A stretch of 64,000 bases of DNA from Siphonodentalium dalli (GCA_032622095.1 CP136069.1:206516750-206580749), one strand, 5' to 3'. Positions 47,401-60,556 are shown, numbered from the stretch's first letter. Numbers and translations are program-made. The notes: a model not told the origin generated them from the sequence alone.

Positions 47401-50233
47401 AAACTGCTAGTTAATTTAAGAAAACAATATTGTCATACATTTGGTAAACATTGTCATTGGAATTGTCATCAGATGTAAATTTTCCAACCTAAGTGGGGTG
47501 TCAGGTTTGTAATTTCCAACTCTAGGAATGATTGAGGCTAGTCTAGATGGTAGGATTTTGCGATTTTCTTGTTCAGATTACAAAATTTTCGCACACCGGG
47601 CCGAACCATGGTCTAACATTAGGCCTAAGAGCACTGAGGTGCAAGGGGGTGCAAATGGAATTATGGAAAACTTGTGTTTGGTCTGATTCTGATCAAGGGG
47701 GTGCTGCAGTTAGAATTTCCCACGGTGTTGTTGGCGGCTCCTCGCATGTGGGATGTGGCCCAGGGCCGAACACCAACGTCTGTTTAGATGTCGTTTCGTG
47801 TGTTCACGAAGAACACACATCCCTACTCCAACGACGAGGACGCGTTCCCTTCTCGTTAAAATAGGTGGCATTTTAAATTTTCCATAACACTCTATAACTC
47901 TATGAATATTCGATATGGACTATAGGTTGTTTGTCCGCAGTAATTCACTTCAACAAACACGACTAACACTAGTCACATTGAGCTCAATCAACGTCAACTA
48001 ACCCGCCGCTTTCTCACGGGCGTAATCTTTGCAGCAAGAAAATATCAGAGTACAATTGTACCTGATATTTTCTTGCAGATATTTTCTTGCAGCTTCATGT
48101 GTACGCGCCCTTAGTGTTACTGTACATGGCAGACGCAATTTTGAAATGTAAACACGCATCAAACACGCATCAAATTTACCTTTTGTGAGAATAACAAAAG
48201 CGCAACCTTGATCAAAGTAATACAATACACAACAACACATAGAATAAAACTGATATAAACACGGTATAAGTGAGAATAAGACGCGTATTCAGACGTGGAA
48301 TTTGACAACATTTCTTCGCTTCGACGCTATAAATATATCTGATCCAGATAACCGAGATGCAGCTATCTGATTCGAAACAAATACCAAGCAATAATCTTAA
48401 CGTTTCATAATCGAACTGCGGACCTGATAATTATCGAAATATGTAGGCGAAATAATTTTTAATTAGTTAATCACATGATAGAGACATCAACACACTCTTA
48501 AAGACGCAATACAGCGCCATTTAATGTCATTATTTAACTGGGTCGGTGTTTGTTGTTATCATTATTGCTTCGTTTTTAGTAAGACCATTGTATCTGTTTT
48601 GCGCACGTCACTTTCCATATTTGGAATTTCCATATATGGGATTTGTGTTAACCTCAATACCGATCAAGTTATCTTAGCATAAACATAAAATATATTGTAA
48701 TTTATGCAACTACGACCCTGGTAACCCTGATAACTAATAAAATATACCGGCCAATTCATTTTAAGATCGTTATTTCACTTTGCTTTAGGCATACATACAC
48801 TCTTAAACGCACATAAACGACCCATTGGCGTTAAATTAAATATACTCGGTATTTATTAATATTAGTTTTTTATTGCTCAGTATAGAGTTAGACCCTTGAC
48901 ACCTGTCAATATATTTGGGCTGAATTCATATGATGCGGTATTATTCCTCGAAATAAACAACAAAGCCGTCGTTACTTCGAAATGTAGTTTGGGCTAACTT
49001 TTACACAAATCCTCCATGTGTTCTCCTCAATTGACACACAGGTTCTCAGGCGACACACAGGTTATCCCAGAAACAGGTGTGAAATAAACAGCCAAGGTTT
49101 GGCTGAAATAACTTCTCTTGTCAAACATATTTGTGTCTTTTTCCATTTAATATAATGGATTTGTATCTTGTTATGATATGAATAGTGACCTGAATAAAAA
49201 GTTATTAAACAAAATGAATATAACATTATTAAATAATTCAAAATGTATGTATGTTCTTGTACGATGGCGTTTTCTTGAATTGTTCAGATGTGCGACATGT
49301 CGTTTTAAACCACCATCCAATATCATAGCTAAATCAGCATTGCCTCATCATAGTATTAACACATGCGATCATGCAGGTCCATGTAACCAGGTTGAGAATG
49401 TTTATGTTAAGTAGGACTACTTACCTTCATGTTGTGCTCTTGTCAAGATCCAACACCAACTGAGACGATGACTTCGTACTTGTGCATTTATACAAATTTT
49501 AATGCGATGTAAACATCCATTAAGGATGGCATCAAAGGTGGACTTATAAAGTATATTTTAATTAAGTCGCCGACAAAAAGCGCATGGTCTACATCATCGT
49601 TAGAAATGTTCAAAATTAGCTAATAAAACTGTTTACGAATTTGAACGCGCTCATGTGCAGAGTATACATGAACTTCATTTTCTCACGGTTAAAGGTATAC
49701 TCAAACCTTCCGCAATATACCCCGATTTAATTATAAATTCCCTTAGTATATACAGCCAAACAAACTCCAAATATTTTAGAACGTTTGACCGTTGCATATT
49801 CATTCATATCCATTTATATCCAAACAACTACAAATATCTGTTTATTCACTGGTATCAATATCTATAATTAAATTCAATATAAATATTAATATAATCAGGA
49901 AACTATAGTGAAATACTTCAAGTCTTTATATAGCCATTACTGCTTGTATTCTGTCAGTCAGGGGTGCCGGGTAGACGGCCATCATTGGCCACGGCACTCC
50001 ACACAATACATATACAAATTGACATGTATTATAATGTATAATGTATTGTATTGTATTGTATTGTGGAATAAAATATTATCCTATCCTAATGCGGAATCCC
50101 GCAGGTATCTATTTTTGGCCACCGTTCCAAATTGGAACTTCCAATCCGCGCGATCCGATTGGTCGTCGATCTTTCGTCACCAAGTTGAGACGTTTGCTCC
50201 CATTCTTACGAGGAAGAAAATGAGCTAAAACTT
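47401..50233. other. unassigned sequence
   Basis: A small hairpin with 15-bp perfect arms (GCAAGAAAATATCAG, 48034-48048 and 48062-48076) and a (GTATT)n tract at about 50040-50063, which could be a retroposon tail. No exon recognised. A 105-codon frame at 47547-47864 shares GTGCAAATGGA and GTGCAGTTAGAA with 60620-60660, so it is probably repeat-derived. Confidence 0.35.
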
Positions 50234-50237
50234 AAAG

Positions 50238-50670
50238 GTACTCAATCCGATTCGACGGTCCCCATATCATCAGATTCCAACAACAACAACATTTTTTTAA
50301 ATGCCGCTTCAGTTATCAGAATCGATAAATTGCCCAAAAATAATGCTAACGACAGTATAAAATTGCCCAAAACCTGTTATTTATCAACGTTTTGTTCAGC
50401 GAAGTTTTGCCAGTTGTCAAATATCTGACACAAAAAAAGACACTGGATTTTAGAGTTATCGATTTTCATCCGCTATCTGGTCAGATAAGTTCTTCTCGTC
50501 GACAGTTTACTGAGCCACTTAAAATTAAAATAATACATTTCAAACATCGATATCTGATCACTCCTAGCTTTGATGGGTGGGTTCCTCGACTCGAATCAAA
50601 TATCTTTTACCCCCGAAGCCAAGGAAATAGTAATTTGCGAGAGCTAATTCGGATTGAGTTAGAACGCATA
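50238..50670. mobile_element. TTAA MITE (family T1), third copy
   Basis: TTAA (50234-50237) then AGGTACTCAATCCGATTCGA. The far end has CTTTGATGGGTGGGTTCCTC and TTCGGATTGAGTTAGAAC, but the final TTAA is lost. It is inverted relative to 24390-24848. Confidence 0.8.
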
Positions 50671-51120
50671 TTTGAATTCGATTTTCGGAGTTTTAACTCA
50701 TTGTGATGAGGTGTTGACTGTTGAGTGGGAATGGTGCCCCCCCCCCCCCCCACCCATATGAATTCAACGATTATTTCCTGGAAAACTGGTCCAAGACTCG
50801 GTTCGAATTGAAGTTCGGGTGATCAGGCTATGTTGTTGACATTTTAATTGAATTTTGCCAATAGCGGGAACTCTCAGGCTGATGAGTTAGGAGAGTGACT
50901 CAGGTCTCAACGAGAACTATTGGAGAACCTATATATACAGTATATATGGATAGATAGCGGCATAAAAATGTACATGTAGCAAGCAGGAGGAATTGGAATT
51001 TGCCACTACAATTTACGGCATGTACATGTATTGCTTTGGACTGGACTGGCTGCAATAGGCCTACACTGCAGGCCATACAGATTCAAATTCAATGGAATTT
51101 ATATGGATGCACAGCACTAT
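50671..51120. other. unassigned sequence with a poly-C tract
   Basis: A C run lies at about 50740-50753. No gene or element end is seen. Confidence 0.4.
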
Positions 51121-52586
51121 ATATGGGAGGTCAAATTCACATTAAATAATGAATTGCGCTTAATTGCAATTAATTGTGCTTAAGAGTAATTGTAGCTACT
51201 ATCTAACACCCATACACTATTGTCATGACCTGATGTACAAGAGGAGCATTGGTCTAATTTTCACCTATTTTAATTAGCCTGAGTACGCAACAGTCAACTG
51301 TGAGTATGTGTACAATAATCCCTAATTACATAATATCAGCATCACTATATATCCCAATAATTTGTGTCTCCTTCCCGGAACTCTAGTATTTTTTATATAT
51401 ATTTTTTGTTTAAGTATTTTTGCACAGATTTGGGCCATTACTATGGCCATATATAGCATGCATGTTGTGTTACTGCATGAGGGCTTGCTTACCTCATACA
51501 TGTATGGTTTACTCATTGACTTAAATCAGGGGGTGAACATATTTTCATGTTATCAGCATCCCTGTCCCAAAATTGGTGTCTCATTCCTGTTGCTTTGGTG
51601 TCTCAGTTCTCGGGCTCTAGTATTTTTTGTTAAATCAGCATCTCTTCCACATATAGATAGTATTTCCACGGTCATATAGCGCGAATGTCACTGACGGCTG
51701 CTTCCCTCATATGGTGTGCCTGTTTACTCGAAAATTGAAGAAAATCTAAGTCGCCCTGACTAATACAGAAGGTAATGATATCGCGAGTAGCCACAACTAA
51801 TACAGAAGATAATATAATGCTATCACGCGTTGTCCCGACTAAAACAGACCGTAATACTATCGCGAGTCAGCCAGTTTGATAAAGAAGTTATGCTAGCCCC
51901 TACCCATCAAAACCAATGAAAACAGGAGGTGATATGTCAATAGGAGTTAAGGTTAAGTTATGGATAAACCTACTTATTCACATGGGGTGTTTATAGTTAC
52001 ATTTAACTATGAATTGCGCTTAAGCGCAATTGATTTCGCTTAAGCCAAATTGATTGTGCTTATAAGCACAATTCATTACGCTTAAGATAAACCAATTGCC
52101 CTCGATGGCGAAATCATTTCCGTAAGTCTATCGCCGATAGTTGCGTCCCGAATCTAGGAGTAAATATTTAAATTTGGGCTTATATGTATATATATATGCT
52201 TTATTCTCTGATCCAATGTGACATGAGAAAACGAAAATTATATACAAAATATGAATAGAACGAAGAAATTTTGAATGTACAAAATATACAACGACCTCTC
52301 GGGTGTCATAATCAGCATTGTCAACATCGCTTTCATCATCACCAGTTTCTTCCTCAAAATAATAGTCATCATCATCATCATCATCATCATCACCATAGTT
52401 CATGCAGAAGATGTTTTCTTTGTAGTGGTACGGATGATTTGGTTCGAGATTTCTTCGGCTATGTTAGTAGAGTGCTACTTTCCCGCGGTTGCTATGGTTC
52501 CTGGATACTAACTTACCAGTTTCATGTACCAGAACAAGTGCATGATGTATCTTTAAGTGCAATCAATTGAATTTGACCTCCCATAT
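51121..52586. mobile_element. 1.47-kb element with 19-bp perfect inverted ends
   Basis: The left end ATATGGGAGGTCAAATTCA and its exact inverse at 52568-52586 bound the segment. Flanking AT/TA could be a TA duplication. Subterminal GAATTGCGCTTAA and AATTGTGCTTAAG dyads recur at 51145-51190 and 52010-52085. A solo end of the same family is at 63329. It also contains a segment shared with 46063-46315 and a (CAT)n tract at about 52365-52395, whose minus-strand Asp-run frame I do not call as a gene. Confidence 0.75.
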
Positions 52587-53097
52587 AACACTCAAGTCTC
52601 AACAGTGCATGACCATGCACTAGTATTAAAATGTCTAATTTCAAAAATGTGTAGCCTGGTATTAGATATGTTGGGGAGGGGGTGTATTCAATTTCAACTA
52701 GATAGCTCCAGACTGTTAACCCAACATTTGACAATAATTTAAACATGCACCAAATCATGCCAGAAATCGGGGTTTGTCCCACAAAAATATTCGTGATTAC
52801 GAATTACTCAATTATTTAATTCGATTGCCTGTCTATCACAGATAGTGGCAGTCAATTGTGGTATTCAGTTATTAACAGACTTTGTGATTATATTATATTT
52901 AATTACATACTTAACAATCACTTGAAAAGTTGCTCAAAAGTATACATACTAACAGTTTGACTACATTTATATTCATTAGTGAAAATTCATACGTGCATTA
53001 AGGGCCATATAAATAAATCAATTTAAAATCAGTCTTCTTGAATATATCTCCTCATGATATCATTGAATGTGCCACCCTGTCCCTGGTAGACCCCAAA

Positions 53098-53345
53098 AAC
53101 CCTGTGCCAATGCATTCTCTTATATATGATAGTCTCCAGTAGGTATCCTCGCACATATAAGAGCATGCATTACATTGGCCTAACAATATTTAAGCTTGTA
53201 AGCCAGTGCATTCTCTTATATATGTGAGGCTGCATATGGGACCTGTAAATATAAGGGAATGCACTGGCATTTGATTTAATGCTGCACAAGCGCAGCTCCC
53301 GTCACGAAAGGGTTATAGTTCGTGTGCCAATCTCTTATATATGCG
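53098..53345. repeat. family P hairpins, locus C
   Basis: CAATGCATTCTCTTATATAT, its inverse AGAGCATGCATT, a second GTGCATTCTCTTATATATGT arm with inverse GGGAATGCACTGG, and a solo CTCTTATATATGCGAGTCTC at the end. Diverged from loci A and B. Confidence 0.85.
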
Positions 53346-54397
53346 AGTCTCCCAAGTCCTACCAATTGCATGTCCAATTACATGTCCATTTTGTAGATCT
53401 TATTTTCATGATTTTAGAGAAGAAATTTAAACATTTCCACTTTTCAAGATTCATTAAAGATGGATATAAAATAATAATAATTAGTTGAAGACACCTGTCC
53501 GGAAATGCTACTATCAATTAATATTGATTATATATAATTATTTATCATATAATATGCGAAAATCAAATGGGACATATATTTGTAACTAATTTTCAGAAAG
53601 AGTTCCAAATAAATGGAGCTGTAAATATCGGAAATTGATTGTATGCATATTATAATAATAATTGATACAAGTGTTTCTGGACAGGGGTCTCCGATTCATA
53701 TTTATTATTTTATACACAGGAAACTATATTACACTTGTCATAGGAAGAGAGATAAACAGCTTTTTCATTGTTTTAGTAATTTTCTGACTAGATTGGGTAC
53801 AAAACATTATTTCTTTATTAATCTATAATGAAGACAAAACTATTTTTTTTTTAAATCCGTGTTACGACTTACAACCTGTGAAGGAATATCCAAACACATT
53901 GTCATGGGCATAGCCAGCTAGGGTTCGATGGGTTCGGACGAACCCGCCCTTGAAAACAGAGGCGCCCTCGTTGCCTGACTTCCCGGGTTCGACCGGTCGT
54001 TGGCTTGGGCAACTTCGGTGGTTCGTTAAGTTAATGAATGATCCCCCGAAGTTGCCCGAGTGAAAGGACCGTCGAACCCTTGAAGTCAGGCGACGCGGGC
54101 ACAGTCAGGAAAAGCATGATCGGCCTACACTAGATTATTTCACATTAAATTGAGGTCCGTATAATGTTTCAGTGAAATCCACATACACGCAGGTCGACAA
54201 TTTGATTGTAATGTGAATCAAATCAATAGTCCCATGGCATGTCGGCATATGACGTTGCTAGTCTAAAGTGGACAGCATTGTGTTCAGTTTCTTTAAAGTG
54301 ACGCTGTATGAATGTGTGCATGTCAAACTTGTCAATCATTGCCAATTATGAACGAACAGACACAGTGTATGCAACACTACATGTACATGTATATATA

Positions 54398-54460
54398 GGG
54401 TGGTCACGTGGTATATCGAGGACGATGCTTGCATTGCGAGGGTTCGAACATAGTTTCTAG
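54398..54460 (+). repeat. tRNA-like fragment
   Basis: GGTCACGTGGTATATCGAGG resembles an A box, and GAGGGTTCGAACAT, about 45 bp further, a B box. No complete cloverleaf is seen, so this is at most a SINE head. Confidence 0.35.
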
Positions 54461-54861
54461 ACATGAAGTCCCCCCCCCCAATACAGGGTTGTAGTTGAAG
54501 TCGCACTCCTATCAACCAATAAGGAGCACATTTCTGTTGGTGGATGGGATGTTAATTAAAACATTGTTGTGTCGGACTGTATATACCCAGTAACACTTTT
54601 CGATAGATCCGATATAGCGCCAGGGTGGAAACAGATGGTTCGATTACAGGCCATACAGCGCTAGACCGATCCACTCCCAGAGTTCAATGGTCAAAGGGTT
54701 CAGTGGTCCGAGGATTCAATAGTCCGATGGTTCAAGGGTACGATACTCCGGTGTGGGACAGTCCGAGGGTTCAATATCCCGAGTGTCCATTAGCGGGACG
54801 TGGCGATGGGGATTTGTCTCCCCAACTTTGATAAAAATTCCAGTTGGCTTGTTATAGGTCG

Positions 54862-55045
54862 CGGGTTATAGATTACATTTATATAGAATAAGTCAAATAC
54901 AGTTTATTCATGTATATATTATTGGAAAATAAATACGCAGGACATTCCAAGCTTTACATATCATGTTCTACAAGCGTATAGATCTAACGATAATGGGCTA
55001 TATGCAATGAGTGATTGACTGTCGTTCAATTCCATATATAATATA
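54862..55045. repeat. internal repeat H, unoccupied copy
   Basis: About 180 bp with TTATAGATTACAT, AGAATAAGTCAAATACAGTT, ACATTCCAAGCTTTACATAT and GATTGACTGTCGTTCAATTC. It matches the two halves that flank the MITE at 57108-57699, so it shows the pre-insertion state. Confidence 0.92.
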
Positions 55046-57061
55046 AACATATTTAGTCAAAATATGGGACAACCTGGGTCGTGTGGTCACGCTTCCCGAG
55101 AACAACCGAGAACAAACGAGCATAAGGGTACGTTCATACACTCGCAAATTTGCCAGGCATTCATTTGCAGGAATTTCGGTGCAGCAAGCTATACAATGTT
55201 CCAGAAACAGAATGTATAAATGCTTATACAATGCATCTATCCCACAGCTAGTAAGAGAAGTAAAAACTGTATAGTTCCACTGGTAGTAAATATCATGCAC
55301 TTATCTCGAAAGAATAAATCATACAGTTATTTTGAAGCAATGTGTTAACAGCACCGTGACATGTGGAACTACCAAACTTTTACTCCACATGTCGTTAGCT
55401 TTGGTAAACATGCTATTTATACGTATGTTACCGTTCATATTCTGGCATATTCTGAGAAAATGCATGAAAACAATTCCATGCAAACTTGCCAACGTAATGA
55501 ACGAAACCTAATTGAGAAGCTCTTTATCGTCCACTGCTTTTGGGAAACGAAATCATGGACAATTTTTATCAGGTACGATCATTGTAATTTTGACTTGCCT
55601 GACAAACATCAAGAACATGTTAAAACTGCACCTTCATCTGCGTTGAGCTTTGTTCACTATTATTATAATGGCAGTATTATTACACTGACATTTATTAGAA
55701 AATTTGCATTAATAGATTTCACATGCTTGGAGCACTCAGACTAATTAAAAGATCGTCGAAGCATGTTCTTTAGAAATATACACACTCAAACGCAAATTAA
55801 TTAACTAGGTAAAACTATTATATTTATTTTTAACAGAAACTGGGCGGCATGAAGTAATTCCATTAAAAACGTATTATAATTCATTAGTCGTAGTCAAACG
55901 AGTAAGTGTAATTTGTCCAAATTCGTACATTTTATCACCGAGATTATCAGATTCGGTGTATAATATATTGGAATTAAACTTACGGGAAATTATATACCGA
56001 TAGCAGTCTACAGCGCAAATAAAGGTTTTGAATTTTATTCGGTGTTATAATAAACGAGACACTGGTAAGTGCGTATATATATATAGAAGCCAAACTTAAA
56101 GATGCAATGTCAAATTTGACACCATAAAACCATCCTCTGTTTGTTTTCCATACCACAACAAACATTAAACCGGACACAAGATCCCATGGATGAGGGGTTT
56201 TGATAGCCAAAAATAGTACAACTCCTGAGTTTATAGCGAACCACAGGGGAAAGCAGATGTATTATGTTGATGAGTTACATACATTACGGAAGGCTGGACT
56301 GAATATAGGCAACTAGACCTGTTTTATACGGATATATATTACATGCGGGTGACCAACATCAAAATCATTACTCATAATTATGCAAATCAACAAATTATTG
56401 TAACATCGACGGTGTTGAAATACTTGTAAGAAATATACATGTGCTAGGCCGAAGGCGCACGAAAGTACGCCCCCTGTTGTCAACGCTGCATGTAGTGACA
56501 CCATGACCAAACAGACTGAATTATTTATGCCAACACAACCCTCAGCCAAGTGTTGCTTTTTCTGAAGCCAACTGACTGGTATGTGTCTGTGGTTTTACTT
56601 CATTCGAGTTTATTCCAATGCTGTCTTTAACTATTTCAATTGAGTATCTCTGATAAAAAATCCAAATCTTTCAGGAAAATGTTGTCAGTTTTGAATTCGG
56701 GCAGCTAGGTGCGCGAATTCAAACTGCGTGAATTCAAAACCAAGCGAAATATAGTACCGCGAATTTAAATAGGAGTAAGGTAGATGTTTTTGTTTATCGA
56801 GATGCTGTGCCGTGCGAATGGTGGTAGGTGGTGATTGGCTGTTTGCAGGTTTTCTTTTCAGTTTTCGTATGGTACAATTCTCGAATAGAAATTGTATGGT
56901 ATTAAGCAGATAGTATGAAGATAACTAAACATTGGTTTTAAAATAATTATTCGAATTTAGAGAGCGTATATTGTTTAAACATGTGCCCACTATTTGCAGC
57001 TGCACGTTACTCTGGATCATAAATGCGTAATTTCACAGAAAGTATATATAGAAGGTCGGGG

Positions 57062-57830
57062 GTTATAGATTACATGTATATAGAATAAGTCAAATACAGT
57101 TTGTTAAAGGGGTACTGTACCCAAGATGTTGTTGTTGGTTTCTATAATCCCCGAGTAGGAGAATAAGGTAACAACTTTTCCATTCTTTGAAAGTCTGTTG
57201 AGTACGAAGTAGTGTTACGGATGGCAAATTTACCGGAATGCAAAAATACAAATTGTGGTTGTCGAGTAATTTTTGTACAGTTATCAACCAAATGAATCAA
57301 ATAAAAATTATATTATATGCATAGTAGTTCCATATACGCATTTAAGTTATTGTATCGTCACTAGTCAATGAGTGGCTTGAGTTTTCTCCCCGTATAAGCA
57401 TAATGTTTCAAACGATCATGTGTGCAATGGGTTTACTAATCCAGTATCCCTCAATTATAATTTGATTACGTTTTGTACACGGAAATTCGTATTTTAATTT
57501 ACGCCACTTTATGGCTCCAGCCATAAATTCAATTTATATTAAATTATTAACTTTTAAATAATTAAATGTTAAGATAGCCTATTAACCTGAGCGTTTACAG
57601 AATACATCTTCGACTCAAATTACTTATGTTTCTATATAGTATCGATAATAGATCGTTGTTATCACCGGAAATTTATTGAAAATGGCGTACAGTACCCCTT
57701 TAATGTATATAGTATAGGAAATTAAATACGCAGAACATTCCAAGCTTTACATATCATGTTCTACATGCATATAGATCTAACGATAATGATGGCAATTAGT
57801 GATTGACTATCGTTCAATTCCATATATTAT
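57062..57830. repeat. internal repeat H, copy split by a MITE
   Basis: 57062-57107 and 57700-57830 together match 54862-55045. The split falls at GTTTG|TTAA..TTAA|TGTATATA, against GTTTATTCATGTATATA in the unoccupied copy. Confidence 0.92.
57108..57699. mobile_element. TTAA MITE (family T2-like), 592 bp
   Basis: TTAA at 57104-57107 and 57700-57703. The left end AGGGGTACTGTAC and its inverse GTACAGTACCCCT are perfect. The interior has AATTTACGCCACTTTATGGC and CATAAATTCAATTTATATT, and no coding sequence. The terminus matches family T2 (25198-25528), but the interior differs. Ends starting AGG with TTAA duplication fit Kolobok. Confidence 0.93.
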
Positions 57831-58327
57831 ATGGCCCACTTAAGCCAATAACATAACAATTTTGAGTGTACGCCTTCATAAAATAACTTCATAATATCGC
57901 AAAGGGATATAATATGGGGATGGTTGGGTTTTGTCATCGTTCCTTATTACCCGAGTCGATACTACACGCGGTCACGGTCCCATACATGGAGACAACATTA
58001 GTACATAAAACTTGATGATGTATGAAGACAAACACAGCTATGTCATATGTTCTCACATAATCGGTATATCAAATCCAAAACAGTATTACCTCTCTAATAT
58101 ACGTGCAGATATTACACAAATAATCGTCAAATATGCTCCAGATTCGCACTCGATAGGTTCAATTTTAAAAAAACATTCCGGGGGAGGCCCCTCGGACCCC
58201 CACCTGCGGGAAAGTGACACCCCTCCTGCACCTTCACACGCGCCGCGGTCGGAGCTTTTCACCTCGGTCCTGTGCCCCACAAGTTAATATTCGAACCCGC
58301 CTTTTAAAAATGCTGGCTACGCCCATG

Positions 58328-58983
58328 CACATTATAATGCTATCTTTTCACAATCGAAAGTTGTAACAGAACGACGTGCACCCATATGCATGTGCCACAT
58401 CCCTGGCTGCACTGTTGCATCAGGAATTATTTCATCACGAAAAATGGCCTGATTTGTTAGTCGGACAGTCGTGCTTAGGATGCTGAGGAGATCATTCGAT
58501 GCTGGTTCTCATGGAAACACGCAGGCAAACCAGTGCAGTGATATAAAGTTTATATAGTTTGTTGTATTACACTGCACTGGTCATGGTATATGAAAACTAC
58601 CTTTAGTGCCGAACCGTTGATAACCTGGCCAATAACATCGTCACATTATTTTGGAAAAGCAGGTCACCATGTTCCTTTATATAAGCAATGAGCGTTTTTC
58701 TCTCATCGTTCAGTCGTCTAAGTTCCAAAATGATTCCGCTCTTTTGATAACTAACTGATGCCAAATAAACTATACATGAGAAGCCAGCATCGATCGGCTA
58801 TCTAGTAATAGCGAAGCTCAAACTCCAGGCAGAGTTATCGCTCATCGCTACGCTGAGATACTATTTCGCAGTGATAACGTAGAGGGCGCTGTATGGAGTT
58901 TGAGCGAAGCTATGTTCAAATAAAGAAAACAACAGATCTATGAGTCCATGGGTTGTCGTGACCAAACAAAAACAGTATACACA
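58328..58983. other. unassigned sequence with small inverted repeats
   Basis: CCAGTGCAGTG and its inverse CACTGCACTGG lie near 58531 and 58571. CTCAAACTCCA and its inverse flank 58815-58915, a MITE-like segment of about 100 bp ending near the 27-bp array. Confidence 0.5.
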
Positions 58984-60416
58984 ACGTGAAGCCCGGAGGA
59001 CCTATCTCCAACGTGAAGCCCGGAGGACCTATCTCCAACGTGAAGCCCGGAGGACCTATCTCCAACGTGAAGCCTGGAGGACCTATCTCCAACGTGAAGC
59101 CTGGAGGACCTATCTCCAACGTGAAGCCCGGAGGACCTATCTCCAACGTGAAGCATGGAGGACCTATCTCCAACGTGAAGCCTGGAGGACCTATCTCCAA
59201 CGTGAAGCCCGGAGGACCTATCTCCAACGTGAAGCCTGGAGGACCTATCTCCAACATGAAGCCTGGAGGACCTATCTCCAACTTGAAGCCCGGATGACCT
59301 ATCTCCAACGTGAAGCCTGGAGGACCTATCTCCAATGTGAAGCCTGGATGACCTATCTCCAACGTGAAGCCCGGAGGACCTATCTCCAACGTGAAGCCTG
59401 GAGGACCTATCTCCAACGTGAAGCCTGGAGGACCTATCTCCAACGTGAAGCCCGGAGGACCTATCTCCAACGTGAAGCCTGGAGGACCTATCTCCAACGT
59501 GAAGCCCGGAGGATCTCCAACGTGAAGCCCGGAGAACCTATCTCCAATGTGAAGCCCGGAGGACCTATCTCCAACATGAAGCCTGGAGGACCTATCTCCA
59601 ACGTGAAGCCCGGAGGACCTATCTCCAACGTGAAGCCCGGAGGACCTATCTCCAACGTGAAGCCCGGAGGACCTATCTCCAACGTGAAGCCTGGAGGACC
59701 TATCTCCAACGTGAAGTCTGGAGGACCTATCTCCAACGTGAAGCCTGGAGGACCTATCTCCAACGTGACGCCTGGAGGACCTATCTCCAACGTGAAGCCC
59801 GGAGGACCTATCTCCAACGTGAAGCCCGGAGGACCTATCTCCAACGTGAAGCCCGGAGAACCTATCTCCAACGTGAAGCCTGGATGACCTATCTCCAACG
59901 TGAAGCCCGGAGGACCTATCTCCAACGTGAAGCCCGGAGGACTTATCTCCAACGTGAAGCCCGGAGGACTTATCTCCAACGTGAAGCCCGGAGGACCTAT
60001 CTCCAACGTGAAGCCTGGAGGACCTATCTCCAACGTGAAGCCCGGAGGACCTATTTCCAACGTGAAGCCCGGAGGACCTATCTCCAACGTGAAGCCTGGA
60101 GGAGAGGACCTATCTCCAACGTGAAGCCCGGAGGACCTATCTCCAACGTGAAGCCCGGAGGACCTATCTCCACCGTGAAGCCCGGAGGACCTATCTCCAA
60201 CGTGAAGCCCGGAGGACCTATCTCCAACGTGAAGCCCGGAGGACCTATCTCAACGTGAAGCCTGGAGGACCTATCTCAACGTGAAGCCTGGATGACCTAT
60301 CTCAACGTGAAGCCTGGAGGACCTATCGCCAACGTGAAGCCTGGAGGACCTATCTCCAACGTGAAGCCTGGAGGACCTATCTCCAACATGAAGCCCGGAG
60401 GACCTATCTCCAACGT
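58984..60416. repeat. 27-bp minisatellite, about 53 copies
   Basis: The unit holds CGTGAAGCCCGGAGGACCTA and TCTCCAA. Length 27 keeps several frames open on both strands (plus frames with GPISNVKPG or TYLQREARR, minus frames with EIGPPGFTL). None has an exon-like start or end, and 24-, 26- and 31-bp unit variants break each frame, so no protein is called. Main variants are CCCGG/CCTGG and GGACC/TGACC. Confidence 0.97.
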
Positions 60417-60504
60417 AGGTTCTGCCACAAAAGTGTTGTAAGAGGAATGTTCACATAATTTTGCTCATTGACCATTTCATGATTGGAGCTTCTGAAATTT
60501 TGCG

Positions 60505-60556
60505 AAAACCCTGTGCCAATGGATTCTCTTATATATGCGAGTCTCCCATAAGCAGA
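60505..60556. repeat. family P hairpin remnant, locus D
   Basis: CCCTGTGCCAATGGATTCTC then TTATATATGCGAGTCTCCCAT, a single arm of family P without its partner. Confidence 0.85.

Larger units (their letters stand above)
53903..58327. mobile_element. possible hAT-like element, 4.4 kb, with 8-bp flanking repeat
   Basis: The left end CATGGGCATAGCCAGC is inverted at the right (GCTGGCTACGCCCATG), with one mismatch in 16. Left flank CACATTGT (53895-53902) and right flank CACATTAT (58328-58335) differ at one of eight bases. Eight-base duplications and C-A-starting ends fit hAT transposons. Subterminal parts share TTCGAACCCGCC-like phrases. There is no transposase, and the interior holds other repeats and a MITE. 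Two unrelated solo ends remain possible. Confidence 0.5.

Noticed and set aside
47547-47864. 105-codon frame with SDQGGAAVRISHG
   Set aside because: Part of its DNA resembles 60620-60660, so it is more likely a dispersed repeat.
52128-52403. Acidic Asp-run protein on the minus strand
   Set aside because: The Asp run is a (CAT)n microsatellite inside a transposon-like segment.
58940-60258. Repeat proteins (GPISNVKPG, TYLQREARR, EIGPPGFTL)
   Set aside because: All come from the 27-bp minisatellite; frames on both strands are open for the same reason and break where unit length changes.
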